NCBI RefSeq assembly: GCF_026420145.1
Contig: NZ_JAPMLV010000001.1
Span: 1,984,001-2,048,000 of the forward strand
Length of the DNA: 64,000 nucleotides
Reading direction: 5' to 3'
Source: Enterobacter pseudoroggenkampii
Lineage (GTDB): Bacteria > Pseudomonadota > Gammaproteobacteria > Enterobacterales > Enterobacteriaceae
In this document: positions 36,783 to 45,362 of the stretch, in pieces
Position numbering within the stretch: position 1 is the stretch's first letter
Layout of the letters: each line of letters begins with the position of its first letter
The notes under the pieces: model-generated
What the model saw: only the letters and a program-made list of their open reading frames with translations
What the model was told of the DNA's origin: nothing
Databases searched by the model: none
Translations under genes and position numbers: made by a program

Positions 36783-36811
36783 TTCGGACAATTTTGGGAC
36801 ATTTTCGGACA
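36783..36811 (+). repeat. Phased TTCGGACA repeats near the right att-like site
   Basis: TTCGGACA (36783), TTGGGACA (36794) and TTCGGACA (36804) recur every 10-11 bases, 29 bases inside the right att-like repeat. Related TTCCGGACA and ATTCGGACG occur at 32009-32027 near the left end. This spacing resembles arm-type binding sites for an integrase or its excisionase. Confidence 0.55.
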
Positions 36812-36839
36812 GAGCGCCGTAAGTGACTGAAATATAAGA

Positions 36840-36870
36840 CAGATAAAAAGAGACCGAATACGATTCCTGT
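36840..36870 (+). repeat. Right att-like direct repeat, within the sdsR terminator
   Basis: CAGATAAAAA followed by GAGACCGAATACGATTCCTGT is the right copy of the repeat at 31864-31892. Here it continues into intact sdsR (ATTCGGTCC), so the right copy keeps the functional gene and the left copy is the duplicated remnant. Confidence 0.7.
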
Positions 36871-36947
36871 ATTCGGTCCAGGGAAATGGCTCTTGGGAGA
36901 GAGCCGTGCGCTAAAAGTTGGCATTAATGCAGGCTAAGTCGCCTTGC
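36845..36947 (-). ncRNA. sdsR: SdsR (RyeB) small RNA
   Basis: SdsR is a sigma-S-dependent, Hfq-binding sRNA that represses mRNAs such as ompD and mutS. Read on the minus strand, the sequence begins GGCAAGGCGACTTAGCCTGC and contains the GGCTCT-CTCCC-AAGAGCC hairpin. It ends with the GACCGAATAC/GTATTCGGTC terminator hairpin and a T-tract at 36849-36845. Length (103) and sequence match the E. coli RNA. CTATTCTTAA just upstream (36960-36951) is a plausible sigma-S -10 element. The island is inserted at its 3' end but keeps the RNA whole. Confidence 0.95.
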
Positions 36948-37033
36948 CTTTTAAGAATAGATGACGACGCCAGGTTTTCCAGTCCACAGCTAAAGCGGTC
37001 GGAAAAAAAGCGCCAGAGCATCATAAAATGTGA

Positions 37034-37070
37034 AAAACCGCAGTGCTTTCGCAAGCATCTGCGGTTTTTT
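37034..37070. terminator. Terminator of SraC and yebY
   Basis: AAAACCGCAG (37034-37043) pairs with CTGCGGTTTT (37059-37068), with an inner TGCTT-TCGC-AAGCA hairpin, followed by more T residues on the plus strand. The A-run on the left gives a T-tract for yebY on the minus strand. Confidence 0.8.
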
Positions 37071-37086
37071 ATTGGAAACCTGAACG

Positions 37087-37425
37087 TTAGCAGAGCTTGT
37101 CGGCACGCTCGATAAACGGCGCCAGACTCATCTTTTGTCCCGGATGCGCCGGGTCATCGATCTGAATAATGCTGATCGGCTGGCCGCTACTCTTGCCGCT
37201 GGCTACCTGCTGCTCTGCGGTATCATTTAACGGGTATTGCACCAGCGTGCTCGGGTTAATGGCATACAGCGCATGGCCCGGACGGCAGGTCAGCATCACC
37301 TCTTCGCGATTGAACGCCCATTTGTCCTTACCGACTTCAAAACGGCTGACGGTGATAACCTGCGGTGCGGCAAGCGCGCTCCCCGTGCAGGCCAGCAATA
37401 TGAGAGAAAGTACTGTCTTTTTCAT
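37087..37425 (-). CDS. yebY: YebY, periplasmic DUF2511 protein
   Basis: The 112-residue protein has a signal peptide ([19 protein letters not shown]) and a mature part nearly identical to E. coli YebY ([28 protein letters not shown] ... [13 protein letters not shown]), with two cysteines that may pair. Function is not established. It sits 16 bases after yebZ in an apparent yobA-yebZ-yebY operon with copper-family proteins. Confidence 0.93.
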   Translation of the reverse strand: MKKTVLSLILLACTGSALAAPQVITVSRFEVGKDKWAFNREEVMLTCRPGHALYAINPSTLVQYPLNDTAEQQVASGKSSGQPISIIQIDDPAHPGQKMSLAPFIERADKLC

Positions 37426-37441
37426 ATGATATTTAACCTTG

Positions 37442-38311
37442 TCAGAAGGGTTCCCAGGTAGCGAACAGACTGACCGTTGCCAGTACCAGCGCGCCCAGCA
37501 CCACTTCTGCCTGTGTCATCCTGATAAAAATCTGTTGTGCTCGCCCGGTCTCCGGACGAAACCGTGGCACCAGAAAATACCGATTTGCCAGCGCAATTAC
37601 CACCATCAACGCCACCAGCGCACATTTGAACAACAAAAACTGCACGTAGCCAGCCTGCCAGGGTATATGGACGCCCAGTATCATGAGCGTATTGATCGCT
37701 CCGCTGAGCAGCACGCCCGCGACGGCATAATGGCCCACGCGCGAGAAGCGCATCATGGTATAGATGGCGGCATTCTGCCAGCGCCCTTTCGCCAGACGCA
37801 TGCAGAACAACAGGGGCAGCAATCCGCCAAGCCAGGCTGCAGCGCAGATCAGGTGAAAAGCATAGTTAAGCCGCTGCAACGCCCCCATCGGACCGTCGTT
37901 CATCGCCGCGTGACCTACCCCAGCCAGCAGGATAAGCTGGCCCATGGCGAGCAGCAGCAGCCGCGAACCTTTCAGCGGCGCGAGCCATGCTGCAGCGACC
38001 GTCATCACAGCAAGAATTATTTGCCACAGCCAGACGCCACCAAACTGTGTCCTAAATACGCCGTACCAGACCTGCGGAGCAAATACATCTCCCCAGCCGT
38101 TACCCATCAGTCCGCCCTGAAGCATAAACATCAGGAGTGCAGCCGCCAGGCTCAACAAGGCAGCAACTTTCTGCTGCAGCTGGAAACGCCGGGACATCAG
38201 CCGCTGGAGGGAAGAAGGCGCAAACCAGACGCTGTAAAGCGCGTTGCCAAAAACCAGCATCAGCGCCCCGAAATGGATAAAGCGCAACCCGATATAACAC
38301 AGCGCCAGCAT
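37442..38311 (-). CDS. yebZ: CopD-family inner-membrane protein YebZ
   Basis: YebZ is the CopD-type membrane partner of YobA (CopC) and probably takes part in copper import or handling. The 289-residue protein has about eight transmembrane helices with CopD-type conserved His-containing segments ([47 protein letters not shown]). It starts one base after the yobA stop, indicating translational coupling. Confidence 0.93.
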   Translation of the reverse strand: MLALCYIGLRFIHFGALMLVFGNALYSVWFAPSSLQRLMSRRFQLQQKVAALLSLAAALLMFMLQGGLMGNGWGDVFAPQVWYGVFRTQFGGVWLWQIILAVMTVAAAWLAPLKGSRLLLLAMGQLILLAGVGHAAMNDGPMGALQRLNYAFHLICAAAWLGGLLPLLFCMRLAKGRWQNAAIYTMMRFSRVGHYAVAGVLLSGAINTLMILGVHIPWQAGYVQFLLFKCALVALMVVIALANRYFLVPRFRPETGRAQQIFIRMTQAEVVLGALVLATVSLFATWEPF

Positions 38312-38312
38312 G

Positions 38313-38684
38313 CTATTTCACGCTAAAGTGATAGCTGCCTTTGGTTTTATGACCGTCTACAGAGACGACATGCCAGTCTACCTGGTACGTCCCTGACGTC
38401 AGCGGTTGTTCCAGCGGAACGGTGAGTTGCGCCTTGTTCTTTTCGTCTCGCGTAGCGGCACCCGTTTTGATGACCTGCTTTTGCGCGTCCGTCACCACCA
38501 CACCGCTAAATCCCGGTTCGATGCCTTCTGAAAAATGCAGCGTAAGTGCCTGCGGAGCGCTCACCACGCTGTCCGCTGCCGGGATCGGCTGCTTAAGATG
38601 CGCATGCGCCAGCGCGGAGGAGGTCATCATTGTAGAGGTCAGAAAAACCAGTGCGCATACCGCGCGGGAAGCGGAGAAACCCAT
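38313..38684 (-). CDS. yobA: CopC-family periplasmic copper-binding protein YobA
   Basis: YobA is a periplasmic CopC-like protein. The 123-residue precursor has a signal peptide ending ALA, and the mature protein begins HAHLKQP, so His1 can ligate Cu(II). The second ligand region [14 protein letters not shown] lies near the C-terminus. AAGGA abuts the ATG at 38693 but is correctly spaced for the ATG at 38684, which gives a length close to E. coli YobA. First gene of yobA-yebZ-yebY. Confidence 0.92.
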   Translation of the reverse strand: MGFSASRAVCALVFLTSTMMTSSALAHAHLKQPIPAADSVVSAPQALTLHFSEGIEPGFSGVVVTDAQKQVIKTGAATRDEKNKAQLTVPLEQPLTSGTYQVDWHVVSVDGHKTKGSYHFSVK

Positions 38685-38821
38685 CGCAATCATTCCTTTT
38701 TGTTATGTCTGTATGCTAAAGAATAACGCTGTATAATAAACGAGTCGAGGAACATCCTGCCTCCGCTTGTCATCGTCGTGCAATCGCGGTAACGTTGCCG
38801 CCGCATAAAAAGGAGAAGGTA

Positions 38822-39052
38822 ATGAAGATCAATCTGGCCGCCCTTCCACAGGACGAGATGGATAAAGTAAATGTCGATCTCGCTGCCGCTGGCGTCGCGT
38901 TTAAAGAGCGTTACAACATGCTTGTTGTGGCTGAAGTCGTTGAACGGGAACAGCCCGCCCATCTGCGCGACTGGTTTCGCGAAAGACTCATCGCCCACCG
39001 TCTCGCCTCGGTTAACCTCTCCCGTTTACCGTACGAACCTAAAGTTAAATAA
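38822..39052 (+). CDS. holE: DNA polymerase III theta subunit HolE
   Basis: HolE (76 residues) binds and stabilises the epsilon proofreading subunit of DNA polymerase III. The translation [22 protein letters not shown] ... [33 protein letters not shown] is nearly that of E. coli theta, with divergence confined to the first ten residues. AAAAGGAG precedes the ATG at 38822. Upstream in-frame ATG at 38795 lacks support. Confidence 0.96.
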   Translation: MKINLAALPQDEMDKVNVDLAAAGVAFKERYNMLVVAEVVEREQPAHLRDWFRERLIAHRLASVNLSRLPYEPKVK

Positions 39053-39162
39053 GCTTAACGAGCCGTTACACTTCCTTACGCGGAATCTGGCAGGATAAGA
39101 AAACCCTGATAAATTTAGGTGTATTCTTAAATCTCTGCGACTCAGTGTATAAGGAAGTCACG

Positions 39163-39813
39163 ATGTCACATTGGAATATAGCGGCAGCTCAGTATGGCGG
39201 TCAGCACCAGAGTGTGGATGACCATGTTACGCACCACCTGCGCTTCATCGCCGAAGCAGCACGGCAGCGATGTGATTTGCTGGTCTTCCCTGAACTCTCA
39301 TTAACGGGCTCAGGCGCACCGACGTTACCTCCCCCACCCGATGACGCGCAGCTGGAACCGCTGCTTGACGCGGCACATTTTTACCGGATTACCGTGATTG
39401 CCGGGCTCCCCCTGGAACGGAACGGTCAGCGCCAGAAAGGCCTCGCGCTCTTCACGCCCGCCCGTCACCGCATCCTGCGCTACCCGCAAGGTAGCGGTGC
39501 CAGCCTGGTGCCGGGGGAGAAACAGCTCAGCATTATTGATGCGCATGCCGATTCCCCCAATCTCGATCCCAGAGCGTCGCTGTTTACCAGCAGTCAGTCC
39601 GTAGAGGATCACCGCTGGCGGCAGTCCATCAGTACCCTGCAGCGCTTCGCGCATAAATATGCCATTGCGGTGCTGATGGCGAACGCCTGCGGCGGCAGTG
39701 CGCTGTGGGATGAAAAAGGCCAGCTGATCGTCCGCGCAGATCGAGGCGAGCTGCTGTTGACCGGCACGCTCGGCGGAGAGGGTTGGCAAGGCGATATCAT
39801 TCCTTTAGGCTAG
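39163..39813 (+). CDS. yobB: Putative carbon-nitrogen hydrolase YobB
   Basis: The 216-residue protein belongs to the nitrilase superfamily. The probable Glu-Lys-Cys triad is in FPELSLTG, the LVPGEKQLS segment, and ANACGGSALWDEKG. It would hydrolyse an amide or nitrile, but the substrate is unknown. AAGGAAG lies about eight bases before the ATG at 39163; an in-frame ATG at 39145 is not supported. It lies 24 bases before exoX, probably co-transcribed. Confidence 0.88.
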   Translation: MSHWNIAAAQYGGQHQSVDDHVTHHLRFIAEAARQRCDLLVFPELSLTGSGAPTLPPPPDDAQLEPLLDAAHFYRITVIAGLPLERNGQRQKGLALFTPARHRILRYPQGSGASLVPGEKQLSIIDAHADSPNLDPRASLFTSSQSVEDHRWRQSISTLQRFAHKYAIAVLMANACGGSALWDEKGQLIVRADRGELLLTGTLGGEGWQGDIIPLG

Positions 39814-39837
39814 GCGTTTTAAGCTCAGGAGTGTTCA

Positions 39838-40500
39838 ATGCTGCGCGTCATCGATACCGAAACTTGCGATCTTCAGGGCGGAATTGTGGAAGTGGCCTCT
39901 GTCGACGTGGTTGATGGTAAAATCGTCAACCCTATGAGCCATCTGGTGCGTCCCGATCGACCCATCAGCCCTCAGGCAATGGCTATCCATCGCATTACCG
40001 AATCGATGGTGGCGGATAAGCCGTGGATCGAAGAGATCATCCCGCACTACTACGGTAGCCCGTGGTACGTCGCGCATAACGCCAGTTTTGACCGCCGGGT
40101 GTTACCTGAAATGCCGGGGGAATGGATTTGTACCATGAAGCTGGCGCGTCGCCTCTGGCCGGGAATTAAATACAGCAACATGGCGCTGTACAAGTCCCGC
40201 AAGCTCAGCGTCCGTACGCCTGAGGGGCTTCACCATCACCGGGCCCTGTATGACTGCTATATCACCGCCGCGTTACTGATAGATATTATGAATATCTCTG
40301 GCTGGACGCCGGATGATATGGCGACCATCACCGGCCGTCCTGCACTTCTGACTACATTTACCTTTGGGAAATATCGCGGGAAGCCGGTGTCCGAGGTAGC
40401 GGATAAAGACCCGGGCTATTTGCGCTGGCTCTATAACAACCTCGACAGAATGAGCCCGGAACTGCGCTTAACGCTGAAACATTATCTGGGCGACGCTTAA
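39838..40500 (+). CDS. exoX: Exodeoxyribonuclease X
   Basis: ExoX is a 3'-5' single-strand-specific DNA exonuclease of the DnaQ family, used in methyl-directed mismatch repair and UV repair. The 220-residue protein shows Exo I (RVIDTETCD), Exo II ([11 protein letters not shown]) and Exo III with the DEDDh His ([11 protein letters not shown]). A small C-terminal domain follows ([13 protein letters not shown] ... YLRWLYNN). Length equals E. coli. Its stop overlaps the end of convergent ptrB by 4 bases. Confidence 0.96.
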   Translation: MLRVIDTETCDLQGGIVEVASVDVVDGKIVNPMSHLVRPDRPISPQAMAIHRITESMVADKPWIEEIIPHYYGSPWYVAHNASFDRRVLPEMPGEWICTMKLARRLWPGIKYSNMALYKSRKLSVRTPEGLHHHRALYDCYITAALLIDIMNISGWTPDDMATITGRPALLTTFTFGKYRGKPVSEVADKDPGYLRWLYNNLDRMSPELRLTLKHYLGDA

Positions 40501-42557
40501 CGCTCCGCACGGCCTGGCAGCGTGTCCTGCGCCAGGCCTATTAAAAAGGCATATTCCAGGGCAACTCCTTCGTAGGATTTAAATCGTCCCGATTTCCCGC
40601 CGTGACCGGAGTCCATATCGGTACACAGCAGCAGCAGGTTGTCATCGGTTTTCAGCTCCCGCAGTTTTGCCACCCATTTTGCCGGCTCCCAGTACTGCAC
40701 CTGAGAATCATGCAAACCGGTGGTGACAAGCATATGCGGGTAGGCTTTCGCCTCCACGTTATCGTACGGGCTGTACGCTTTCATATAGCGGTAGTACATC
40801 TCATCCTGCGGATTCCCCCACTCTTCAAACTCCCCTGTCGTAAGCGGGATGGATTCATCGAGCATGGTCGTCACCACATCGACAAACGGCACCTGCGCGA
40901 CAATCCCCTTAAAGCGGTCGGGACGCTGGTTGATCACCGCCCCCATCAGCATGCCGCCCGCGCTGCCGCCCATCCCAAAGCAAAGCTGCGGATCCCCGTA
41001 GCCCTGCTCAATCAGCGCATCGCAGACGTCGAGGTAGTCATTGAAGGTGTTTTTCTTTTTCAGGAATTTCCCGTCTTCATACCAGTGCTGCCCCAGTTCA
41101 CCGCCACCGCGAATATGGGCGATGGCAAAAACAAAGCCGCGATCGAGCAGGCTTAACCTGCTGCTGCTGAAATCGGCGTCCATGCTTGAGCCATACGAGC
41201 CGTAACCGTACACCAGGATAGGGTTTTTGCCTTTCTGGAAGTGGGCTTTGTGATAGACGAGCGAGACGGGGACCTCGACACCATCCCGGGCGGTGACCCA
41301 CAGGTGCTCGCTGAGGTAGTTTTCAGACTCAAACCCTTTGACCTCGGTCTGTTTAATCACCTGACGCTGCCCGGTATCCATATCCAGCTCAAACAGGGTG
41401 TCCGGCGTGGTCATCGATGAGTAACCGTATCGCAGCCGCGATGATTCGGGTTCAGGGTTGAAACCAATCCACGTCACATAGGCCGGGTCGTCGAACGCGA
41501 TCCCCACCACTTCCCGCGTTTTACGGTTGATTTGCCGGATACTGGTCAGCCCGCGCTGACGCTCTTCCACCACCAGCCAGTCGGTAAACAGGGTGAACCC
41601 TTCAAGCATCACCTGATCCCGCGCGGGGATAAGCACCTCCCATTTGCGCTCATCGCGCACTTTGGTTTTATAGAGACCAAAGTTTTTGCCCTCGCGATTA
41701 GAGCGCAAATAAAAGCTGTGCTGGAAGTGATCCAGGCTGTACTCGTGATCCTTGCGGCGCGGCAGGAAACAGAGCGGCTGGGCGTCGGGAAGTTCGGCAT
41801 CCAGCAGCAGAACTTCCGAGGTCGTCGCGCTGGCCAGGAAGATAATCACATAGTGGCGCGAGGAGGTTTTATGCAGGCTGACATAGAACGTTTCGTCTTT
41901 CTCTTCATAGACCAGCTCGTCGTCAGCGGAGTCTGTTCCCACGGTGTGTCGCCACACCTGATAAGGCAGCAGCGTCGAGGCGTGCTTTTTGACGTAGTAA
42001 ACCGTCTCGGAATCATTCGCCCAGACAAAATCCGGGGAAACGTTTTCCAGCATTTCCGGATACCAGTTGCCGGTGTCCAGATTGCGAAAACGCAGGCCGT
42101 ACTGGCGACGGGAGAGATAATCCTCCGCCAGCGCCATCACCGCGTTATCCGGCGAAATGGACATGCCGCCCAGGGTATAAAATTCGCTGTGGGCGGCGCG
42201 CTGGTTGGCATCCAGCAGAATATCCCACTCATCCCATTCGGCGCTTAATACCGACTGACGCTGGTAGATGGGATACTCATTGCCGGGCTCGTAAATATGG
42301 CGATAGCGATAGCCGTTTTTGGTCCAGGGCGCGGAGATATCGCGCTGAGGAATACGCTGCACCATCTCATTCAGCAGTTGGTTCTGAAGCGTCTGCTGGC
42401 TGGACATGACCTTGCGGCCATAGTCGTTTTCCTCGTGCAGGTAGTCGAGTACCTCTGGCCGGGAGCGCGAATCGTCCCGCAGCCAGTAATAGTTGTCTAT
42501 GCGCGTATCGCCATGCGTGGTGATCGCATATGGTATACGTCGGGCTTTCGGTGGCAT
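40497..42557 (-). CDS. ptrB: Oligopeptidase B (protease II)
   Basis: PtrB is a cytoplasmic prolyl-oligopeptidase-family serine peptidase that cleaves after Lys and Arg in short peptides. The 686 residues form an N-terminal beta-propeller and a C-terminal alpha/beta-hydrolase domain, with the nucleophile in [10 protein letters not shown], the Asp in [13 protein letters not shown], and the His in [10 protein letters not shown]. Length matches E. coli. Confidence 0.96.
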   Translation of the reverse strand: MPPKARRIPYAITTHGDTRIDNYYWLRDDSRSRPEVLDYLHEENDYGRKVMSSQQTLQNQLLNEMVQRIPQRDISAPWTKNGYRYRHIYEPGNEYPIYQRQSVLSAEWDEWDILLDANQRAAHSEFYTLGGMSISPDNAVMALAEDYLSRRQYGLRFRNLDTGNWYPEMLENVSPDFVWANDSETVYYVKKHASTLLPYQVWRHTVGTDSADDELVYEEKDETFYVSLHKTSSRHYVIIFLASATTSEVLLLDAELPDAQPLCFLPRRKDHEYSLDHFQHSFYLRSNREGKNFGLYKTKVRDERKWEVLIPARDQVMLEGFTLFTDWLVVEERQRGLTSIRQINRKTREVVGIAFDDPAYVTWIGFNPEPESSRLRYGYSSMTTPDTLFELDMDTGQRQVIKQTEVKGFESENYLSEHLWVTARDGVEVPVSLVYHKAHFQKGKNPILVYGYGSYGSSMDADFSSSRLSLLDRGFVFAIAHIRGGGELGQHWYEDGKFLKKKNTFNDYLDVCDALIEQGYGDPQLCFGMGGSAGGMLMGAVINQRPDRFKGIVAQVPFVDVVTTMLDESIPLTTGEFEEWGNPQDEMYYRYMKAYSPYDNVEAKAYPHMLVTTGLHDSQVQYWEPAKWVAKLRELKTDDNLLLLCTDMDSGHGGKSGRFKSYEGVALEYAFLIGLAQDTLPGRAER

Positions 42558-42642
42558 GTCATCATTCTTTTAAGTTTTACACCCTATAAGGTTGGCAAAA
42601 CCCACGCATGATGCAAGCGAAACAGCGTCGCGACGGCGGAGG

Positions 42643-43290
42643 CTATCCCTGTAACGCCTGTTTTTGTTCGCGGATATCCCGCTCAATGCCCTCGCGCACG
42701 TCCTGAGGGATCTTTAACGCATCGCCCAGGGCGTTAAGGTAGCTCCGCTCCATAAAATGGTCGATATCGATGGCGGCACAGCTGAGGAAATAGAGCTCCA
42801 GCGCCTCTTCCTCATTTTTCACACTTTGCGCAAGACGCTGCGGCTCGAGCGGCTGTTCGATGGCCTGCGCCACCAGCGCTCTTCCCTTCTCTTCAACGCC
42901 GGCTTCGCGCAGTTGCTGCTCGATCGCCGATCGTTCTTTGTCGTCAATATGCCCGTCACTTTTCGCGGCAAAAACCAGCGCAAGAATGAGCCGTTCGGTA
43001 CGCAGATCCAGCGGCGAGGTGTGCTCGCCATAATGCGGTTCATCGCTGTGCGCGGTCCGTACCCTGTCCTTGTACTTATTCCACAGCACGGTGCCCGCGA
43101 TGGCGCCCCCACCGGCCAGCAGCGCGCCGGTGCCATATTTTGCCAGCAGCTTGCGCGAGGATTTATTCGCGACCAGCAGGCCTGCCAGCCCGCCGAGCGC
43201 CCCGGGTACCAGCAGTTTGCTGAGGTCCCGTTCGCCAGAAGATGTTTTCTGCCCTAACAGGGATTGCAATTGATTTAACCAGCCAGACAT
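42643..43290 (-). CDS. yebE: YebE, inner-membrane DUF533 protein
   Basis: The 215-residue protein has an N-terminal cytoplasmic stretch and Gly-rich hydrophobic segments ([34 protein letters not shown]). A C-terminal TerB-like helical domain follows ([28 protein letters not shown]). E. coli yebE is a Cpx-regulon gene of unknown function. GAGGG five bases before the ATG at 43290 fixes the start. The neighbours yebF and yebG of E. coli are absent, so it is directly divergent from purT. Confidence 0.92.
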   Translation of the reverse strand: MSGWLNQLQSLLGQKTSSGERDLSKLLVPGALGGLAGLLVANKSSRKLLAKYGTGALLAGGGAIAGTVLWNKYKDRVRTAHSDEPHYGEHTSPLDLRTERLILALVFAAKSDGHIDDKERSAIEQQLREAGVEEKGRALVAQAIEQPLEPQRLAQSVKNEEEALELYFLSCAAIDIDHFMERSYLNALGDALKIPQDVREGIERDIREQKQALQG

Positions 43291-43410
43291 GGTTTCCCTC
43301 ACTTAACGGTGAACATGTTCCACAGCGTAAGCGAGCGGGCGTCAGGAAATGTCTGGTCGGGCTAAAGAAGCGCAAATTTCTGCCCTCGCGTTTATCCCTG
43401 CGCAAGACAG

Positions 43411-43426
43411 ACGCAAACGTTTTCGT
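43411..43426 (+). promoter_or_regulatory. PurR operator of purT
   Basis: ACGCAAACGTTTTCGT is a near-perfect match to the PurR box ACGCAAACGTTTGCGT. It lies just upstream of a TATACT -10 hexamer (43428-43433), 50 bases before the purT start, placed to block RNA polymerase when purines are abundant. Confidence 0.85.
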
Positions 43427-43460
43427 TTATACTGCGCGCAACTTTTTTAGGGGGATTGTT

Positions 43461-44639
43461 ATGATTCGTTTAGGAACTGCGCTGCGACCTGCGGCGACGC
43501 GAGTGATGCTGTTGGGATCGGGCGAGCTGGGAAAAGAGGTCGCCATTGAGTGCCAACGTTTAGGTGTGGAAGTCATCGCCGTAGACCGTTACGCCGACGC
43601 ACCCGCCATGCACGTCGCCCATCGTTCTTATGTGATTAACATGCTGGATGGCGATGCCCTTGGCGAACTGATTACGCGCGAGAAGCCCGATTTCGTTGTA
43701 CCGGAAATTGAAGCGATTGCCACCGATACGCTGATCGCCCTGGAGCAGGAAGGCCAGCGCGTGGTGCCCTGCGCGAAAGCCGCAAAGCTGACCATGAACC
43801 GCGAAGGCATTCGTCGCCTGGCGGCAGAAGAGCTGGGATTGCCCACCTCGAGCTACCGTTTTGCGGGCGATAAAGCCGCGTTCCTGCAGGCCGTAGAGGA
43901 GATTGGCTACCCATGTATCGTTAAGCCGGTGATGAGCTCCTCCGGTAAAGGGCAGAGCTTCATTCGCGATAGCAGCACGCTCGATAAGGCGTGGGATTAC
44001 GCCCAGCAGGGTGGCCGCGCCGGCGCCGGTCGCGTCATCGTTGAAGGCGTCGTGAAGTTTGATTTCGAGATCACCCTGCTGACCGTCAGCGCCGTTGACG
44101 GCGTCCATTTCTGCGATCCGATTGGCCACCGTCAGGAAGATGGCGATTACCGCGAATCCTGGCAGCCGCAGCAGATGAGCGCCCTGGCGCTGGAGCGTGC
44201 GCAGGCGATCGCCCGTAAAACCGTCCTCGCGCTGGGCGGCTATGGCCTGTTCGGCGTAGAGCTATTTGTGTGCGGCGACGAGGTGATTTTCAGCGAAGTC
44301 TCCCCTCGCCCGCATGACACCGGCATGGTCACGCTGATTTCGCAGGATCTTTCCGAGTTCGCCCTGCACGTGCGCGCCTTCCTCGGCCTGCCCGTCGGCG
44401 GTATCCGTCAGTACGGCCCGGCCGCCTCGGCGGTCATCCTGCCGCAGTTAACCAGCCAGAACGTTACGTTTGATAACGTCGACGTGGCAGTGGGTGCCGG
44501 GTTGCAGGTACGTTTGTTCGGCAAGCCGGAGATCGACGGTACCCGTCGTCTTGGCGTGGCATTAGCCACCGGGGATAACGTTGACGACGCCGTGGCGAGA
44601 GCGAAAGCAGCCGCAGCAAGCGTTAAGGTAACGGGATAA
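43461..44639 (+). CDS. purT: Formate-dependent phosphoribosylglycinamide formyltransferase PurT
   Basis: PurT converts GAR, formate and ATP to FGAR in purine synthesis, an alternative to folate-dependent PurN. The 392-residue ATP-grasp enzyme shows [32 protein letters not shown] (ATP binding), [15 protein letters not shown] and [14 protein letters not shown] (metal ligands). The ATG at 43461 preceded by AGGGGG is the E. coli start; open frame upstream is not coding. Controlled by the PurR box upstream. Confidence 0.97.
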   Translation: MIRLGTALRPAATRVMLLGSGELGKEVAIECQRLGVEVIAVDRYADAPAMHVAHRSYVINMLDGDALGELITREKPDFVVPEIEAIATDTLIALEQEGQRVVPCAKAAKLTMNREGIRRLAAEELGLPTSSYRFAGDKAAFLQAVEEIGYPCIVKPVMSSSGKGQSFIRDSSTLDKAWDYAQQGGRAGAGRVIVEGVVKFDFEITLLTVSAVDGVHFCDPIGHRQEDGDYRESWQPQQMSALALERAQAIARKTVLALGGYGLFGVELFVCGDEVIFSEVSPRPHDTGMVTLISQDLSEFALHVRAFLGLPVGGIRQYGPAASAVILPQLTSQNVTFDNVDVAVGAGLQVRLFGKPEIDGTRRLGVALATGDNVDDAVARAKAAAASVKVTG

Positions 44640-44640
44640 A

Positions 44641-44666
44641 AAAAACGGGCCGAAAGGCCCGTTTTT
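44641..44666. terminator. Bidirectional terminator between purT and eda
   Basis: ACGGGCC (44645-44651) and GGCCCGT (44656-44662) form a stem with a GAAA loop, flanked by an A-run on the left and a T-run on the right. It serves both convergent genes. Confidence 0.85.
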
Positions 44667-44681
44667 CATGCGGCGAATGGC

Positions 44682-45323
44682 TTACTGCTTCGCGCCTTCC
44701 ACCGCTTCGCGAGCCAGTTTTGTGATGCGATCCCAGTCGCCCGCTTCCAGCGCATCCGCCGGAACCAGCCATGAGCCACCGATGCACAGCACGCTTTTCA
44801 GCGCCAGGTAGTCACGGTAGTTGGCAGGAGAGATCCCCCCCGTCGGGCAGAAGCGTACCTGAGAGAAGGGACCCGCAATCGCCTGCAGCGCTTTAGTGCC
44901 GCCGTTCGCTTCAGCCGGGAAGAATTTGAACTCTTTCAGACCGTAGTCCATGCCCAGCATCAGTTCAGAGACGGTGCTGATGCCCGGGATCAGCGGAATG
45001 GTGCCTTCGGTCGCGGCTTTCAGCAGCGACTCGGTCAGGCCCGGGCTGATGGCAAACTGCGCGCCCGCTTCGGTCACTTCAGCCAGCTGTTTTACGTTCG
45101 TCACGGTACCCGCACCGATGATTGCGTCCGGCACTTCTTTAGCAATCGCGCGAATGGCATCCATCGCGCAGGCGGTGCGCAGGGTCACTTCCAGAACGCG
45201 AACGCCGCCCGCAACCAGCGCTTTCGCCATCGGTACAGCGTGCTCCAGCTTGTTTACCACGATAACCGGCACGACAGGGCCAGTGGTCAGGATTGCTTCT
45301 GCACTTGTTTTCCAGTTTTTCAT
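44682..45323 (-). CDS. eda: KDPG aldolase (Eda)
   Basis: Eda cleaves 2-keto-3-deoxy-6-phosphogluconate to pyruvate and glyceraldehyde-3-phosphate, the last step of the Entner-Doudoroff pathway, and also serves hexuronate breakdown. The 213-residue protein keeps the Schiff-base Lys133 ([12 protein letters not shown]) and Glu45 (VLEVTLRT). An in-frame ATG upstream at 45356 is not supported; 45323 matches E. coli. It follows edd by 39 bases as in the edd-eda operon. Confidence 0.97.
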   Translation of the reverse strand: MKNWKTSAEAILTTGPVVPVIVVNKLEHAVPMAKALVAGGVRVLEVTLRTACAMDAIRAIAKEVPDAIIGAGTVTNVKQLAEVTEAGAQFAISPGLTESLLKAATEGTIPLIPGISTVSELMLGMDYGLKEFKFFPAEANGGTKALQAIAGPFSQVRFCPTGGISPANYRDYLALKSVLCIGGSWLVPADALEAGDWDRITKLAREAVEGAKQ

Positions 45324-45362
45324 CAGAGTCTTCTCTCGCCAGATCGTTAAAATCAAGTCGTC

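Larger units (their letters stand above)
36807..37073 (+). ncRNA. sraC: SraC (RyeA) small RNA, antisense to SdsR
   Basis: SraC is the long RNA transcribed across sdsR on the opposite strand and cleaved when paired with it. Its body and terminator (37034-37070) are present. Its 5' end is placed by comparison with E. coli and falls about 35 bases left of the sdsR 3' end, where the island sequence begins. The native SraC promoter may therefore have been displaced. Coordinates are approximate. Confidence 0.55.

Noticed and set aside
37439..38326. A 295-codon plus-strand frame opposite yebZ
   Set aside because: The translation is Gln/His/Arg-rich without family features, while the minus strand encodes a clear CopD-type membrane protein.
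43242..43460. N-terminal extension of purT
   Set aside because: It crosses the PurR operator and promoter and overlaps yebE; the ATG at 43461 has a good ribosome-binding site and matches E. coli.
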